DNA of 64,000 nt from NCBI RefSeq assembly GCF_965644225.1, contig NZ_CBFFRJ010000006.1, forward strand, positions 1 through 64,000. Reading direction: 5' to 3'. Below are positions 1 to 9,354 of the stretch, piece after piece. Below the pieces are notes generated by a model, which did not search any database, had not been told where the DNA came from, and saw only the letters and a list, made by a program, of their open reading frames with translations. Each line of letters starts with the position of its first letter. Positions within the stretch are counted from its first letter, which is position 1. The stretch comes from CBFFRJ01 sp965644225 (lineage in GTDB: Bacteria > Pseudomonadota > Gammaproteobacteria > Enterobacterales > Enterobacteriaceae). The position numbers and the translations under genes are program-made.

Positions 1-83
1 TCGTCCATAAATTAACCTGCTTTTGATGTTGGATTGAACATATCAAAATCAGGCAATTACACAATTTTATGTACAGGCTCGAC

Positions 84-1508
84 TTAATCCAAATCAGCCC
101 CGTTGCTGGCAATAACTTTCTTGTACCACCAGAACGATTTTTTACGTTTGCGCTCAAGCGTACCTTTGCCCGCATCGTCCCTGTCGACATAGATAAAGCC
201 ATAGCGTTTGCTCATCTCCCCGGTGGACGCCGCGACCAGATCGATACAGCCCCAACTGGTGTAGCCCATCACCGGGATACCATCTTCAATGGCGTCGCCC
301 ATCGCGCGGATATGCTCGCGCAGGTAGCTGATACGATAATCGTCCTCGATTTCGCCTTCGGCGGTGAACTCGTCTTTGGCCCCGAGTCCGTTCTCCACCA
401 GGAACAGCGGCTTCTGGTAGCGGTCGTACATCATATTCATGGTGATGCGCAGACCCAGCGGGTCGATACCCCAGCCCCATTCACTTACCTGAACGTGCGG
501 GTTGCGCAGTGACTTGACGATATTCGCCGCGCTGGTGTTCAACTGATTCATATCAGCGGATGCGCAGCGTGAGGCGTAATAGCTGAAGGAGACAAAATCG
601 ACGGTATTTTTCAGGATCTCATCGTCGCCTGCTTCTTTCACGATGCTGACGTTTTTTTCCCGGAAGACGCGCGCCGCATAGGCCGGATAGGTGCCGCGTG
701 CCTGTACGTCAATAAAGAACAGGTTCTCGCGATCTTTCTCCAGCGCCGTCCACACATCTTCAGGTTTGCAGGTCAGAGGATAGAAATTCCCCCCCGCCAG
801 CATGCAGCCAACCTGGTTTTGCGGGTTTACCTGATGGGCAATTTTGGTCGCCAGCGCGCTGGCAATCAGCTCATGGTGCGCCGCCTGGTACTTCACCTGA
901 TCCTGGTTTTCGCCCTCTTCAAACACCAGGCCGGCACCCGAGAAGGGGCTATGCAGCATGATGTTGATTTCATTGAAGGTCAGCCAGTATTTCACCAGAC
1001 CGTCGAAGGCCTCAAAACAGGTTCGGGCGTAGCGGGTGAAAAACTCCACCATTTTGCGGTTACGCCAGGAGCCATATTCGGTGACCAGATGCATAGGAAC
1101 GTCGAAATGGCACAGGGTGACCAGCGGCTCAATATTGTACTTTTTGCACTCGGCGAACATATCGCGATAGAAAGCGATACCTTCGGCATTCGGCGTTAAC
1201 TCGTCGCCGTTCGGGTAGAGACGGCTCCAGGCAATGGAGGTGCGGAATACGCCAAAGCCCATCTCCGCCATCAGGGCGATATCTTCTTTATAGCGATGAT
1301 AGAAATCGATCGCCTGGTGGCTTGGGTAGTACTCGTCCTCACGCAGGGTGAAGCGCTTTTCCTGGCCAAGTTTGACCGGCAGGCGGTTGACGCCGTGCGG
1401 GATCATATCGACGGTGGTTAATCCTTTCCCGCCTTCCAGATATGCCCCTTCGGACTGGTTGGCGGCAATCGCGCCGCCCCATAAAAATCCTTTTGGAAAG
1501 ACTGACAT
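84..1508 (-). CDS. ascB: 6-phospho-beta-glucosidase AscB
   Basis: Cytoplasmic glycoside hydrolase family 1 enzyme of 474 residues that hydrolyses phosphorylated aryl-beta-glucosides (arbutin, salicin, cellobiose type) delivered by the AscF PTS permease. The two catalytic glutamates are visible: the acid/base in TFNE (E180) and the nucleophile in VENG (E372). Length matches E. coli AscB. It is the second gene of the leftward asc operon, starting 17 bp after ascF ends, with a GAGCGAGAT-type ribosome site ahead of the ATG. Paralogues such as BglA, BglB and ChbF exist, but the position beside ascF and ascG decides the name. Confidence 0.95.
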   Translation of the reverse strand: MSVFPKGFLWGGAIAANQSEGAYLEGGKGLTTVDMIPHGVNRLPVKLGQEKRFTLREDEYYPSHQAIDFYHRYKEDIALMAEMGFGVFRTSIAWSRLYPNGDELTPNAEGIAFYRDMFAECKKYNIEPLVTLCHFDVPMHLVTEYGSWRNRKMVEFFTRYARTCFEAFDGLVKYWLTFNEINIMLHSPFSGAGLVFEEGENQDQVKYQAAHHELIASALATKIAHQVNPQNQVGCMLAGGNFYPLTCKPEDVWTALEKDRENLFFIDVQARGTYPAYAARVFREKNVSIVKEAGDDEILKNTVDFVSFSYYASRCASADMNQLNTSAANIVKSLRNPHVQVSEWGWGIDPLGLRITMNMMYDRYQKPLFLVENGLGAKDEFTAEGEIEDDYRISYLREHIRAMGDAIEDGIPVMGYTSWGCIDLVAASTGEMSKRYGFIYVDRDDAGKGTLERKRKKSFWWYKKVIASNGADLD

Positions 1509-1525
1509 GCTGATCTCGCTCCTAT

Positions 1526-2971
1526 TCAGGCTCGTGCTTCTTGAACGGGTGCAGACGTTTTCGCCTGCGATTTCTGCGCCTCTTTTTCTACAGGAATGTC
1601 TTCAAACCCGAGCAGCAGCGTCAGAACAAAAGAGAGCACCACCGCCAGCGCCATGACCCCGAATACCCAGACAATGGTCATTGGGTTTGCCGGATCGAAG
1701 AACTGTACGCTGGTGAACAATCCGGGGGCGGCCATTGAGTGGCTGGCCAGTCCGGCAATCCCGGCGATTGCCCCGCAGATAAAACCGCTTATCAGGCTGG
1801 CGATAAGCGGGCGTTTGAGGCGAACCGCCACGCCATACAGCGCAGGTTCAGAGATGCCGGCAAGGATAGCAGACGCGGCAGCCGCCAGCGCGGTCTGACG
1901 CAGTTCCGGGTTTTTGGTTTTCCAGGCCACCGCCAGGGAGGAGCCGCCAAGCGACAGGTTAGCGCCAATTTCAGATGGCATAACCATCCCTTCTTTGCCG
2001 GTTTCGGCAATGGTCTGAATGATGGTTGGGGTAAAGACGCGGTGCATCCCGGTCATCACCAGCAGCGGCCACAGGGCGCCCATAATCGCAACCGACAGCC
2101 AGCCGAGGTAACCGTGAATGGTATAGACCAGGGCGGAAATAGCGCTACCGATCCAGATCCCCAAAGGCCCAATCAGGACGATCGCCAGCGGCGCGGCAAT
2201 CAGGACGATAAGCATCGGTTTAAGGAAGTTTTTGGTCACCGCCGGGGTGATTTTGTCCACCCAGCGTTCGATGTACGACAGGCACCAGGTCATCACCAGC
2301 GCCGGAATAACGGTATAGGTGTATTTCACCGCCGTCACCGGGATCAGGGCGAATTCCACATGCTCGCCCTGAGCGGCTTTCGCCATCAGATCAATAAAGC
2401 TGGGGTGCACCAGTACGCCTGCGATGGCAATCGCCAGCGAGATATTGGTTTTGAATTTCACCGCGGCTGAAGCGGCGACCATCAGCGGCAGGAAGAAGAA
2501 AGCGCCGTCGCCAATCACCGTCAGGATAGTCAGGGTTGAAGAACCTTTTGGCAGCGCGCCGGACATCTCCAGCACCATCGCCAGCAGTTTCACCATGGAT
2601 CCGCCGATAATAGCCGGGATCAGCGGAGACATGGTGCCGATCAGCGCATCAAGGATGCCTGCGCCAATGCGTCTCAGGGTCAGTTTTTGTTTGCCTGCGG
2701 GCTGTTCGGGTTGCATTTCCGTCGGCAGGAGCGACACCACTTCCCGGTATGCATGCGACACCGCGTTACCGATGATCACCTGGCACTGGTTGTCGTTGCG
2801 TACCACGCCCATTACGCCGCTGATGCCCTTGAGTTCAGGGCTGTCAATTTTGGTTTCGTCTTTCACCACGAAGCGCAGACGCGTCATGCAGTGGGTCACG
2901 GCCGCAACGTTGTCAGCCCCACCTAACGCACCTACCACTGCGTTAGCCAGCGCCGCATAATTCTTCGACAT
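1526..2971 (-). CDS. ascF: PTS beta-glucoside-specific EIIBC component AscF
   Basis: Membrane permease that imports and phosphorylates beta-glucosides. With the start at 2971 the protein has 481 residues and begins MSKNYAALANAVV, as in E. coli AscF; an in-frame ATG at 3010 would add 13 residues and is less likely. The N-terminal EIIB domain carries the phosphorylated cysteine in THCMTRLRF (C28). From about residue 100 a multi-span EIIC domain follows. There is no EIIA domain, so phosphate must come from another EIIA, as known for AscF. Transcribed with ascB and controlled by AscG. Confidence 0.94.
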   Translation of the reverse strand: MSKNYAALANAVVGALGGADNVAAVTHCMTRLRFVVKDETKIDSPELKGISGVMGVVRNDNQCQVIIGNAVSHAYREVVSLLPTEMQPEQPAGKQKLTLRRIGAGILDALIGTMSPLIPAIIGGSMVKLLAMVLEMSGALPKGSSTLTILTVIGDGAFFFLPLMVAASAAVKFKTNISLAIAIAGVLVHPSFIDLMAKAAQGEHVEFALIPVTAVKYTYTVIPALVMTWCLSYIERWVDKITPAVTKNFLKPMLIVLIAAPLAIVLIGPLGIWIGSAISALVYTIHGYLGWLSVAIMGALWPLLVMTGMHRVFTPTIIQTIAETGKEGMVMPSEIGANLSLGGSSLAVAWKTKNPELRQTALAAAASAILAGISEPALYGVAVRLKRPLIASLISGFICGAIAGIAGLASHSMAAPGLFTSVQFFDPANPMTIVWVFGVMALAVVLSFVLTLLLGFEDIPVEKEAQKSQAKTSAPVQEARA

Positions 2972-3045
2972 CGGGTTATATCCTGTTTTATCAATAAAGT
3001 ACGGCTTCAATTTCCGGTTATTTAACCGTTACTGAAACACTGAAT

Positions 3046-3061
3046 AGGAAACCGGTTCCAC
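3046..3061. promoter_or_regulatory. Candidate AscG operator
   Basis: AGGAAACCGGTTCCAC in the ascF-ascG intergenic region is a CCGG-centred imperfect palindrome of the LacI/GalR type. It resembles the TGAAACCGGTTTCA-like element reported for AscG, which is established only for E. coli. It sits about 75 bp upstream of the ascF start. Confidence 0.55.
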
Positions 3062-3087
3062 AAAATGATGATGAGTTTTTTATAGGT

Positions 3088-3114
3088 AAACAAGATCACA
3101 TTTTGATCTTGTTT
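3088..3114. promoter_or_regulatory. Perfect 10-bp inverted repeat between ascF and ascG
   Basis: Arms AAACAAGATC and GATCTTGTTT are separated by 7 bp. The half-sites do not match the CCGG-type AscG operator, so this is either a second regulator site or part of a promoter region. A CRP-like half-site (TTTGTGATGCCGATCGCTCA, from about 3119) lies just to its right. Confidence 0.5.
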
Positions 3115-3225
3115 TAAATTTGTGATGCCGATCGCTCATTATTTTTAACGCTGACTTTTCGCACTACGACATTCGCGGCCGGGTGAAGTACACTGCAACG
3201 CATCAATTTCAAACGGATAAGTCAC

Positions 3226-4236
3226 ATGACCACAATGCTTGAGGTCGCGAAGCGGGCAGGGGTGTCGAAAGCGACGGTCTCGCGGGTTCTGTCGGGCAAT
3301 GGCTACGTCAGCCAGGAGACAAAAGATCGGGTCTTCCAGGCGATAGAAGAGAGCGGCTATCGGCCAAATCTGCTGGCGCGCAGTCTGGCGACCAAAAGAA
3401 CGCAAACCCTTGGGCTGGTGGTCACCAATACCCTTTATCACGGCGTCTACTTCAGTGAGTTGCTGTTTCACGCCGCGCGAATGACCGAAGATCAGGGGCG
3501 GCAGTTAATTCTTGCCGATGGAAAACACAGCGCGGAAGAAGAGCGCCAGGCTATTCAATATTTGCTGGATTTAAAGTGTGACGCGATCATTATTTATCCG
3601 CGTTTTTTAAACGTCGAAGAAATGGATGCTATCGTCAGGAATCATTCGCAACCGATAATGGTTCTCAATCGCCGTTTACATAATAACAGCAGCCACTGTG
3701 TGTGGTGCGATCAGAAAGCCTCAAGCCTGAATGCGGTGACAAAATTAACAGATATGGGGCACCGTAATATCGCTTTTATTACCGGCTCGTTAGATTCACC
3801 CACCGGTATTGAACGCCTTTCCGGCTATAAAGCGGCGTTGATGCAGCAGGGGATTTCTGTTCGTAATGAATTGATTATAGAAGGAAAGTGGTCGGCGAAA
3901 AGTGGGGCCGAGGCTGTAGAAACTTTGCTGGATCGCGGTGAGGAATTTACGGCACTGGTCGCCAGTAATGATGATATGGCGATTGGCGCGATTAAAAAAC
4001 TCCACGATCGGGGAATTGCCGTACCTGCAAAAGTGTCGGTGATTGGCTTTGATGATATTGCTATTGCTCCCTATGTTGTCCCGGCTTTATCGAGCGTCAA
4101 AATTCCGGTAACAGAAATGATTCAGGAAACTATCGAGCGTTTAATCTTTATGCTTGATGGCGGCGACTTTAAATTTCATCCCCCGTTTATGGGTGAATTA
4201 GTGTTACGTGATTCACTTATTTCTTTTCCCGGCTAA
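3226..4236 (+). CDS. ascG: LacI/GalR-type repressor AscG
   Basis: Transcriptional repressor of the asc operon, 336 residues, the usual length for this family. The first 60 residues form the LacI helix-turn-helix and hinge (TMLEVAKRAGVSKATVSRVL), followed by a periplasmic-binding-protein-like sugar-sensing domain ending in the conserved VIGFDDIAIAPYVVP stretch. It is transcribed away from ascF; the 254-bp divergent region holds the two inverted repeats listed. E. coli AscG also affects prpBC, which is literature knowledge and not visible here. The codon after about 3500 is somewhat AT-richer than in the neighbours. Confidence 0.94.
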   Translation: MTTMLEVAKRAGVSKATVSRVLSGNGYVSQETKDRVFQAIEESGYRPNLLARSLATKRTQTLGLVVTNTLYHGVYFSELLFHAARMTEDQGRQLILADGKHSAEEERQAIQYLLDLKCDAIIIYPRFLNVEEMDAIVRNHSQPIMVLNRRLHNNSSHCVWCDQKASSLNAVTKLTDMGHRNIAFITGSLDSPTGIERLSGYKAALMQQGISVRNELIIEGKWSAKSGAEAVETLLDRGEEFTALVASNDDMAIGAIKKLHDRGIAVPAKVSVIGFDDIAIAPYVVPALSSVKIPVTEMIQETIERLIFMLDGGDFKFHPPFMGELVLRDSLISFPG

Positions 4237-4248
4237 ATATTCTCGTCA

Positions 4249-4278
4249 GCTGTCATCGTCACTTCTGTCGATGACAGC
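4249..4278. other. 10-bp inverted repeat after ascG / before hydN
   Basis: GCTGTCATCG and CGATGACAGC flank a 10-bp loop. No T-run follows, so it is not a clear intrinsic terminator. Its position about 60-80 bp upstream of the sigma-54-like hydN promoter would also fit an activator (FhlA) site; I cannot decide between these. Confidence 0.4.
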
Positions 4279-4331
4279 CTTGTTATCATCCTGATAAATA
4301 AAATACCTATATATTACAGATAAATGCATTC

Positions 4332-4347
4332 TGGCATGGAATATGTA
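4332..4347 (+). promoter_or_regulatory. Candidate sigma-54 promoter of hydN
   Basis: TGGCATGGAATATGTA has the GG of the -24 element and a TG at -12, one base off the TTGCA consensus. Known E. coli hydN-hypF transcription is sigma-54 and FhlA dependent. The site lies 37 bp before the hydN ATG. Confidence 0.5.
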
Positions 4348-4383
4348 TAAACCGGCGTGATCAACTCATTGCTGGAGAAGACG

Positions 4384-4929
4384 ATGAACCGTTTTATTAT
4401 GGCGGATGCCAGTAAATGTATTGGCTGCCGTACCTGCGAAGTCGCCTGTGTGGTTTCTCACCAGGAGCAGCAGGATTGTGCAGCCCTTACCCCACAAACT
4501 TTTTTACCCCGTATTCATGTTATTCGGGGCCTCAACGTATCGACGGCAACCATGTGCCGCCAGTGTGAAGATGCTCCCTGCGCTAACGTCTGTCCGAACG
4601 GCGCTATCAGCCGTGATAAAGGTTTTGTTCATGTGATGCAGGAGCATTGCATCGGCTGCAAAACCTGCGTGGTGGCCTGCCCTTACGGTGCGATGGAAGT
4701 GGTCACTCGCCCGGTGGTCCGGCAAAACGGAATTGGCCTGCACATGTCTGGGCAAAAGGCCGAAGCCAACAAATGCGATTTATGTTATCAACGCGATACG
4801 GGCCCAGCCTGTATGGAAGTCTGTCCGACGAATGCGTTGATCTGTGTCGATCGAAGTGTACTGGAACAAATGACAGCCGAGAAACGCCGTCGCACCGCCC
4901 TTGAGGGTGCGGTCAGTATGGTGTTCTAA
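4384..4929 (+). CDS. hydN: Electron-transport 4Fe-4S protein HydN
   Basis: Ferredoxin-type iron-sulfur protein of 181 residues linked to formate dehydrogenase H in formate hydrogenlyase. Four cysteine groups typical of a four-cluster polyferredoxin are present: CIGCRTCEVAC, CRQCEDAPC with CPNGA, CIGCKTCVVACPYG, and CDLCYQRDTGPAC with CPTNA. The start at MNRFIMADAS follows a GGAG ribosome site; an in-frame ATG at 4357 adds nine unlike residues and was not used. The next gene is a formate dehydrogenase catalytic subunit, which supports HydN as its electron acceptor. In E. coli hypF follows directly. Confidence 0.94.
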   Translation: MNRFIMADASKCIGCRTCEVACVVSHQEQQDCAALTPQTFLPRIHVIRGLNVSTATMCRQCEDAPCANVCPNGAISRDKGFVHVMQEHCIGCKTCVVACPYGAMEVVTRPVVRQNGIGLHMSGQKAEANKCDLCYQRDTGPACMEVCPTNALICVDRSVLEQMTAEKRRRTALEGAVSMVF

Positions 4930-4964
4930 AAAAATAACTTTCACATTTAACAGGTCTGTTACTG

Positions 4965-7115
4965 ATGAAAAAAATTACGAGCGTATGTCCCTATTGCGGC
5001 GCGGGCTGCAAACTGAAACTGGTGGTGGATAATGGCAAAATTATCCGCGCTGAAGCCGCCGATGGAAAAACCAACCAGAACGAACTGTGCCTGAAAGGCT
5101 ATTACGGTTGGGATTTTCTCAATGATACAAAACTGCTGACCCCGCGTCTGACCCAGCCCATGATCCGCTATGAACGCGGTGGAAAACTGACCCCGGTAAG
5201 TTGGGAAGAAGCCATTCGTTACACCGCCAAACGCCTTGGCGAGATCAAAGCCAAATATGGCCCGCGTTCCATTATGACCACCGGCTCATCTCGCGGCACC
5301 GGTAATGAAACCAACTTTGTGATGCAGAAATTCGCCCGTGGCGTGCTGCATACCAACAACGTCGACTGCTGCGCCCGTGTCTGCCACGGCCCGTCCGTTG
5401 CCGGGTTACAGCAGACTCTGGGTAACGGGGCAATGAGTAACTCAATCGGCGATATTGAAAACTCCAGTTGCTTGCTGGTCTTCGGCTATAACTGCGCCGA
5501 TTCACACCCGATTGTGGCCAGACGAGTGATTAAAGCAAAACAGAACGGGGCGAAGATCATCGTCTGCGACCCGCGCCGCATCGAAACCGCACGTATTGCC
5601 GACCAGCATCTCCAGCTGAAAAACGGCTGCAATATGGCGCTGATTAACGCCTTCGGTCATGTACTGCTGGAAGAGAGACTCTACGATCAGAAATATGTCT
5701 CCAGCTTTACCACCGGGCTTGAAGAGTACCGCGAGATTGTTAAAGACTATGCGCCGGAAGATGTCGAGCATCTGACCGGTATCCCGGCCAAACAAGTGCG
5801 CGAAGCGATGCGCACTTTTGCTGCCGCACCGACGGCTACTATTATGTGGGGGATGGGGGTAACGCAGTTCGGCCAGGCGGTGGATGTGGTTAAAGGGCTC
5901 TCCAGCCTCGCGCTGCTGACCGGTAATCTGGGGCGTGAAAACGTCGGCGTGGGGCCAGTGCGCGGGCAGAACAACGTCCAGGGCGCCTGCGATATGGGGG
6001 TTATCCCGAACCAGTTCCCTGGCTACCAGGACGTGGTTGATCCGGCGGTTCGTGAGAAGTTTGCCAAAGCCTGGGGCATTGACCCGGCGCTGATGGATGA
6101 CAAAGTTGGCGTGCGTATTACCGAAGTTCCGCACCTGGCGCTGGAAGGAAAGGTCAAAGCCTATTACATCATGGGCGAGGATCCGTTGCAGACCGAAGCC
6201 GACCTTGGCCTGGTGCGCAAAGGCTTTGAGGCCCTGGATTTCGTGGTTGTGCAGGACATTTTCATGACCAAAACCGCCGAACAGGCGGATGTGCTACTGC
6301 CGGCGACGTCATGGGGCGAGCATGGCGGGGTCTTTACCTGCGCGGACCGTGGTTTCCAGCGCTTTGAAAAAGCCATTGAGCCAATGTATGACGTCAAGCG
6401 TGACTGGGAAATCATTAGCCTTATCGCCAGCGAAATGGGCTACCCGATGCACTACGACAATAACCAGCAGATCTGGGATGAATTGCGCGAATTGTGCCCG
6501 CTGTTCTACGGTGTGACCTACGAGAAAATGGGCGACATGGGTCATGTTCAGTGGCCATGCCCGACCCTTGACCATCCGGGTACGCGCTATCTGTATAAAG
6601 ACAACAAATTCGATACCCCTGACGGTAAAGGGCATCTTTTTGCCGCGCCATGGCGTGCGCCTGCCGAAGTGCCGGATGAAGAATTTCCGCTGGTTCTGAG
6701 CACGGTGCGCGAAGTGGGCCATTACTCCTGCCGTTCGATGACCGGCAACTGCGCGGCGCTGCAAACCCTTGCCGACGAGCCGGGCTTTATGCAGATAAAC
6801 CCTCAGGATGCCAGTGCGCTGGGTATCAAAGACCGGCAACTGGTGTGGGTGGAATCCCGTCGCGGTAAAGTGATCAGCCGGGCGGATGTTAACGAGCGTA
6901 TTAATGTCGGCTGCGTTTATATGACCTACCAGTGGTGGATTGGTGCCTGCAATGAACTGACCCAGGATAATCTTGATCCCATCTCGAAAACGCCGGAAAC
7001 CAAGTATTGCGCGGTGCGGGTGAGTGCGATCAAGGATCAGCCCTGGGCGGAAGAGTACACTCAGACCACCTATCAGCAGATGAAGACACGCTTGCGTAGC
7101 GCAGTGTTACAGTGA
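4965..7115 (+). CDS. fdhF: Formate dehydrogenase H-type catalytic subunit, cysteine form
   Basis: Molybdopterin and 4Fe-4S oxidoreductase of 716 residues that oxidises formate to CO2, or the reverse. The N-terminal cluster cysteines C8, C11, C15 and C42 are present, as are K44, H141 and the VRGQNNVQGACDMG stretch that carries the family's substrate arginine. Residue 140, selenocysteine (TGA) in E. coli FdhF, is cysteine here (TGC, 5382-5384) within CARVCHGPS, so no selenium insertion is needed. The gene lies 35 bp after hydN and 4 bp before hypF, so all three are probably one operon. A selenocysteine fdhF may exist elsewhere; this window cannot show it. Related Cys-type enzymes also function as CO2 reductases in other bacteria. 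Confidence 0.92.
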   Translation: MKKITSVCPYCGAGCKLKLVVDNGKIIRAEAADGKTNQNELCLKGYYGWDFLNDTKLLTPRLTQPMIRYERGGKLTPVSWEEAIRYTAKRLGEIKAKYGPRSIMTTGSSRGTGNETNFVMQKFARGVLHTNNVDCCARVCHGPSVAGLQQTLGNGAMSNSIGDIENSSCLLVFGYNCADSHPIVARRVIKAKQNGAKIIVCDPRRIETARIADQHLQLKNGCNMALINAFGHVLLEERLYDQKYVSSFTTGLEEYREIVKDYAPEDVEHLTGIPAKQVREAMRTFAAAPTATIMWGMGVTQFGQAVDVVKGLSSLALLTGNLGRENVGVGPVRGQNNVQGACDMGVIPNQFPGYQDVVDPAVREKFAKAWGIDPALMDDKVGVRITEVPHLALEGKVKAYYIMGEDPLQTEADLGLVRKGFEALDFVVVQDIFMTKTAEQADVLLPATSWGEHGGVFTCADRGFQRFEKAIEPMYDVKRDWEIISLIASEMGYPMHYDNNQQIWDELRELCPLFYGVTYEKMGDMGHVQWPCPTLDHPGTRYLYKDNKFDTPDGKGHLFAAPWRAPAEVPDEEFPLVLSTVREVGHYSCRSMTGNCAALQTLADEPGFMQINPQDASALGIKDRQLVWVESRRGKVISRADVNERINVGCVYMTYQWWIGACNELTQDNLDPISKTPETKYCAVRVSAIKDQPWAEEYTQTTYQQMKTRLRSAVLQ

Positions 7116-7119
7116 CTTT

Positions 7120-9354
7120 ATGACGCCAATAAACGGTGTTTGTGTTCGTGTTTATGGAAAAGTACAGGGGGTGGGCTTCCGCCCCTTTGTCTGGCAACTG
7201 GCTGAGCTGCTCAATCTCAAAGGCGATGTCTGCAACGACGCGCAAGGGGTTGAAGTTCGCCTGCTGGGTGATGAACACCGTTTTCTTCTTTTGCTCTATC
7301 AACAGTGCCCGCCGCTTGCGCGGATCGACGAGACCCGCGTAACGCCGTTTCAGTGGGCGCAATTACCTGATACTTTTACCATCCGCCAGAGCGCGGGTGG
7401 GACCATGAACACGCAGATTGTGCCGGATGCGGCGACCTGTCCTGCCTGTCTTGCCGAGATGAACGACCCCGCAGAGCGTCGTTATCGCTACCCGTTTATC
7501 AACTGTACCCACTGCGGCCCACGCTTCACCATTATCCACGCGATGCCCTATGACCGCCCTTTTACCAGCATGGCGGGGTTTCCTCTCTGTGCGACCTGCG
7601 AGGCTGAGTATCGCAATCCGGCGGACCGACGTTTTCATGCCCAGCCCGTAGCCTGCCCGGAATGTGGCCCGCAGCTTGCGTGGCAAAGCCCGCAACAGAC
7701 GCTGAGCGGGGACGAGGCGTTACAGGCCGCGATCCAACTGATTGAAGATGGCGGGATTGTGGCCGTAAAAGGCCTTGGCGGTTTCCATCTGGCCTGTGAC
7801 GGGCAAAATCCTGCAGCAGTCGCGCGATTACGCGCCCGCAAGCAGCGTCCGGTAAAACCCCTGGCGGTGATGATCCCTTCCGCCATCGGGCTGAACGAGA
7901 ATGCCGTTCGATTACTTTCGACTCCCGCAGCCCCCATTGTGCTGGTGGCAAAAGACCGGCTGCCGACGCTTTGTCCGGGCATTGCGCCAGGGCTTGATGA
8001 AGTGGGGGTGATGCTACCCGCGAATCCGTTACACCATCTGTTAGCTCAGGCGCTACAGCGTCCGCTGGTGATGACCTCCGGCAATCTGAGCGGTAAGCCT
8101 CCGGCGCTGACAAATGCTCAGGTTCAGGAGGATCTGGCGCAGATTGCTGACGGTTTCCTGCTGCATAACCGCGATATCGTTCAGCGGATGGACGACTCGG
8201 TGATACGTGAGAGTGGCGAAATGTTGCGTCGCTCCCGCGGCTATGTGCCGGATGCTTTTGCCTTACCGCCAGGCTTTGATGCTGTTCCTCCGATGCTGTG
8301 TCTGGGGGCGGATATGAAAAATACCTTCTGCCTGGTGCGTGGCGAGCAGGCGGTCATCAGCCAGCATCTGGGGGATCTGAGCGATGATGGCATTCAGGCC
8401 CAGTGGCGCGAAGCATTGCGGCTTATCCAGAATATCTACGATTTCACCCCGCAGAAGGTGGTATGCGATGCCCATCCGGGCTATGTCTCCAGCGCCTGGG
8501 CGGGCGGGATGGGGCTACCGGTCGAGCAGGTGTTGCATCATCACGCGCACATTGCCGCTTGTCTTGCAGAGCATGGCTGGCCGAAAGACGGCGGCGATGT
8601 TATTGCGCTGGCGCTTGACGGTATCGGAATGGGCGAGAATGGCGCACTGTGGGGCGGTGAATGCCTGCGGGTTAACTACCGGGAGCTTGAGCGCCTGGGC
8701 GGATTGCCTGCGGTGGCGCTGCCGGGCGGCGATCTGGCGGCAAAACAGTCCTGGCGCAACCTGCTGGCCCAGATGCTGGCCTTTGTGCCGGACTGGCAAA
8801 CCTGGCCGGAAACCAGCCCGGCGCAGCGGCACAACTGGCCGATACTGGCCCGGGCCATTGAACGCCGTCTCAATGCGCCGCTGGCCTCTTCCACCGGGCG
8901 TTTATTCGATGCGGTGGCCTGTGCGCTGGGATGCGCGCCGGAGCAGTTAAGTTACGAAGGTGAAGCGGCCTGCGCCCTTGAAGCGCTGGCCCGGCGTGCG
9001 CATGGGATTTGTCATCCGGTCAGGTTACCTGTTTCTGGCTCGACGCTGGACCTGGCCACCTTCTGGTCACAATGGCTGGCCTGGCAGGCAAAACCTGAAG
9101 AGCGGGCGTTTGCATTTCACGATGCGCTGGCCCACGGCTTTGCCACCCTGGCACGCCAGCAGGCTGAGTCACGGAATATTACCACCCTGGCTTTCGGCGG
9201 CGGCGTACTGCATAACCGCCTGCTGAAGGCTCGTCTGACTTTTTATCTGGCCGATTTTACCCTGCTTTTCCCTGAGCGCCTGCCCGCAGGCGATGGGGCC
9301 ATCGCCCTAGGGCAGGGGGTTATTGCGGCGGCGCGGCGGCAGATAGCGTCTTAA
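7120..9354 (+). CDS. hypF: Carbamoyltransferase HypF (hydrogenase maturation)
   Basis: Makes the carbamoyl group that HypE converts to the cyanide ligand of NiFe-hydrogenases. Domains in order in 744 residues: acylphosphatase (GKVQGVGFRPFVW, about 10-90), paired zinc-finger-like motifs (CPAC with CTHCGP, then CATC with CPECGP, about 108-190), YrdC-like domain (KARQRPVKPLAVM-type region, about 200-380), and a Kae1-like C-terminal domain with HHHAH near 475 and GGGVLHN near the end. Length is close to E. coli HypF. It starts 4 bp after fdhF. Its last 35 bp overlap the convergent 3' end of norW. Confidence 0.95.
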   Translation: MTPINGVCVRVYGKVQGVGFRPFVWQLAELLNLKGDVCNDAQGVEVRLLGDEHRFLLLLYQQCPPLARIDETRVTPFQWAQLPDTFTIRQSAGGTMNTQIVPDAATCPACLAEMNDPAERRYRYPFINCTHCGPRFTIIHAMPYDRPFTSMAGFPLCATCEAEYRNPADRRFHAQPVACPECGPQLAWQSPQQTLSGDEALQAAIQLIEDGGIVAVKGLGGFHLACDGQNPAAVARLRARKQRPVKPLAVMIPSAIGLNENAVRLLSTPAAPIVLVAKDRLPTLCPGIAPGLDEVGVMLPANPLHHLLAQALQRPLVMTSGNLSGKPPALTNAQVQEDLAQIADGFLLHNRDIVQRMDDSVIRESGEMLRRSRGYVPDAFALPPGFDAVPPMLCLGADMKNTFCLVRGEQAVISQHLGDLSDDGIQAQWREALRLIQNIYDFTPQKVVCDAHPGYVSSAWAGGMGLPVEQVLHHHAHIAACLAEHGWPKDGGDVIALALDGIGMGENGALWGGECLRVNYRELERLGGLPAVALPGGDLAAKQSWRNLLAQMLAFVPDWQTWPETSPAQRHNWPILARAIERRLNAPLASSTGRLFDAVACALGCAPEQLSYEGEAACALEALARRAHGICHPVRLPVSGSTLDLATFWSQWLAWQAKPEERAFAFHDALAHGFATLARQQAESRNITTLAFGGGVLHNRLLKARLTFYLADFTLLFPERLPAGDGAIALGQGVIAAARRQIAS

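Noticed and set aside
4249..4278. Inverted repeat before hydN as a firm FhlA site
   Set aside because: I cannot match it with confidence to the FhlA sequence; it could equally be a weak ascG terminator.
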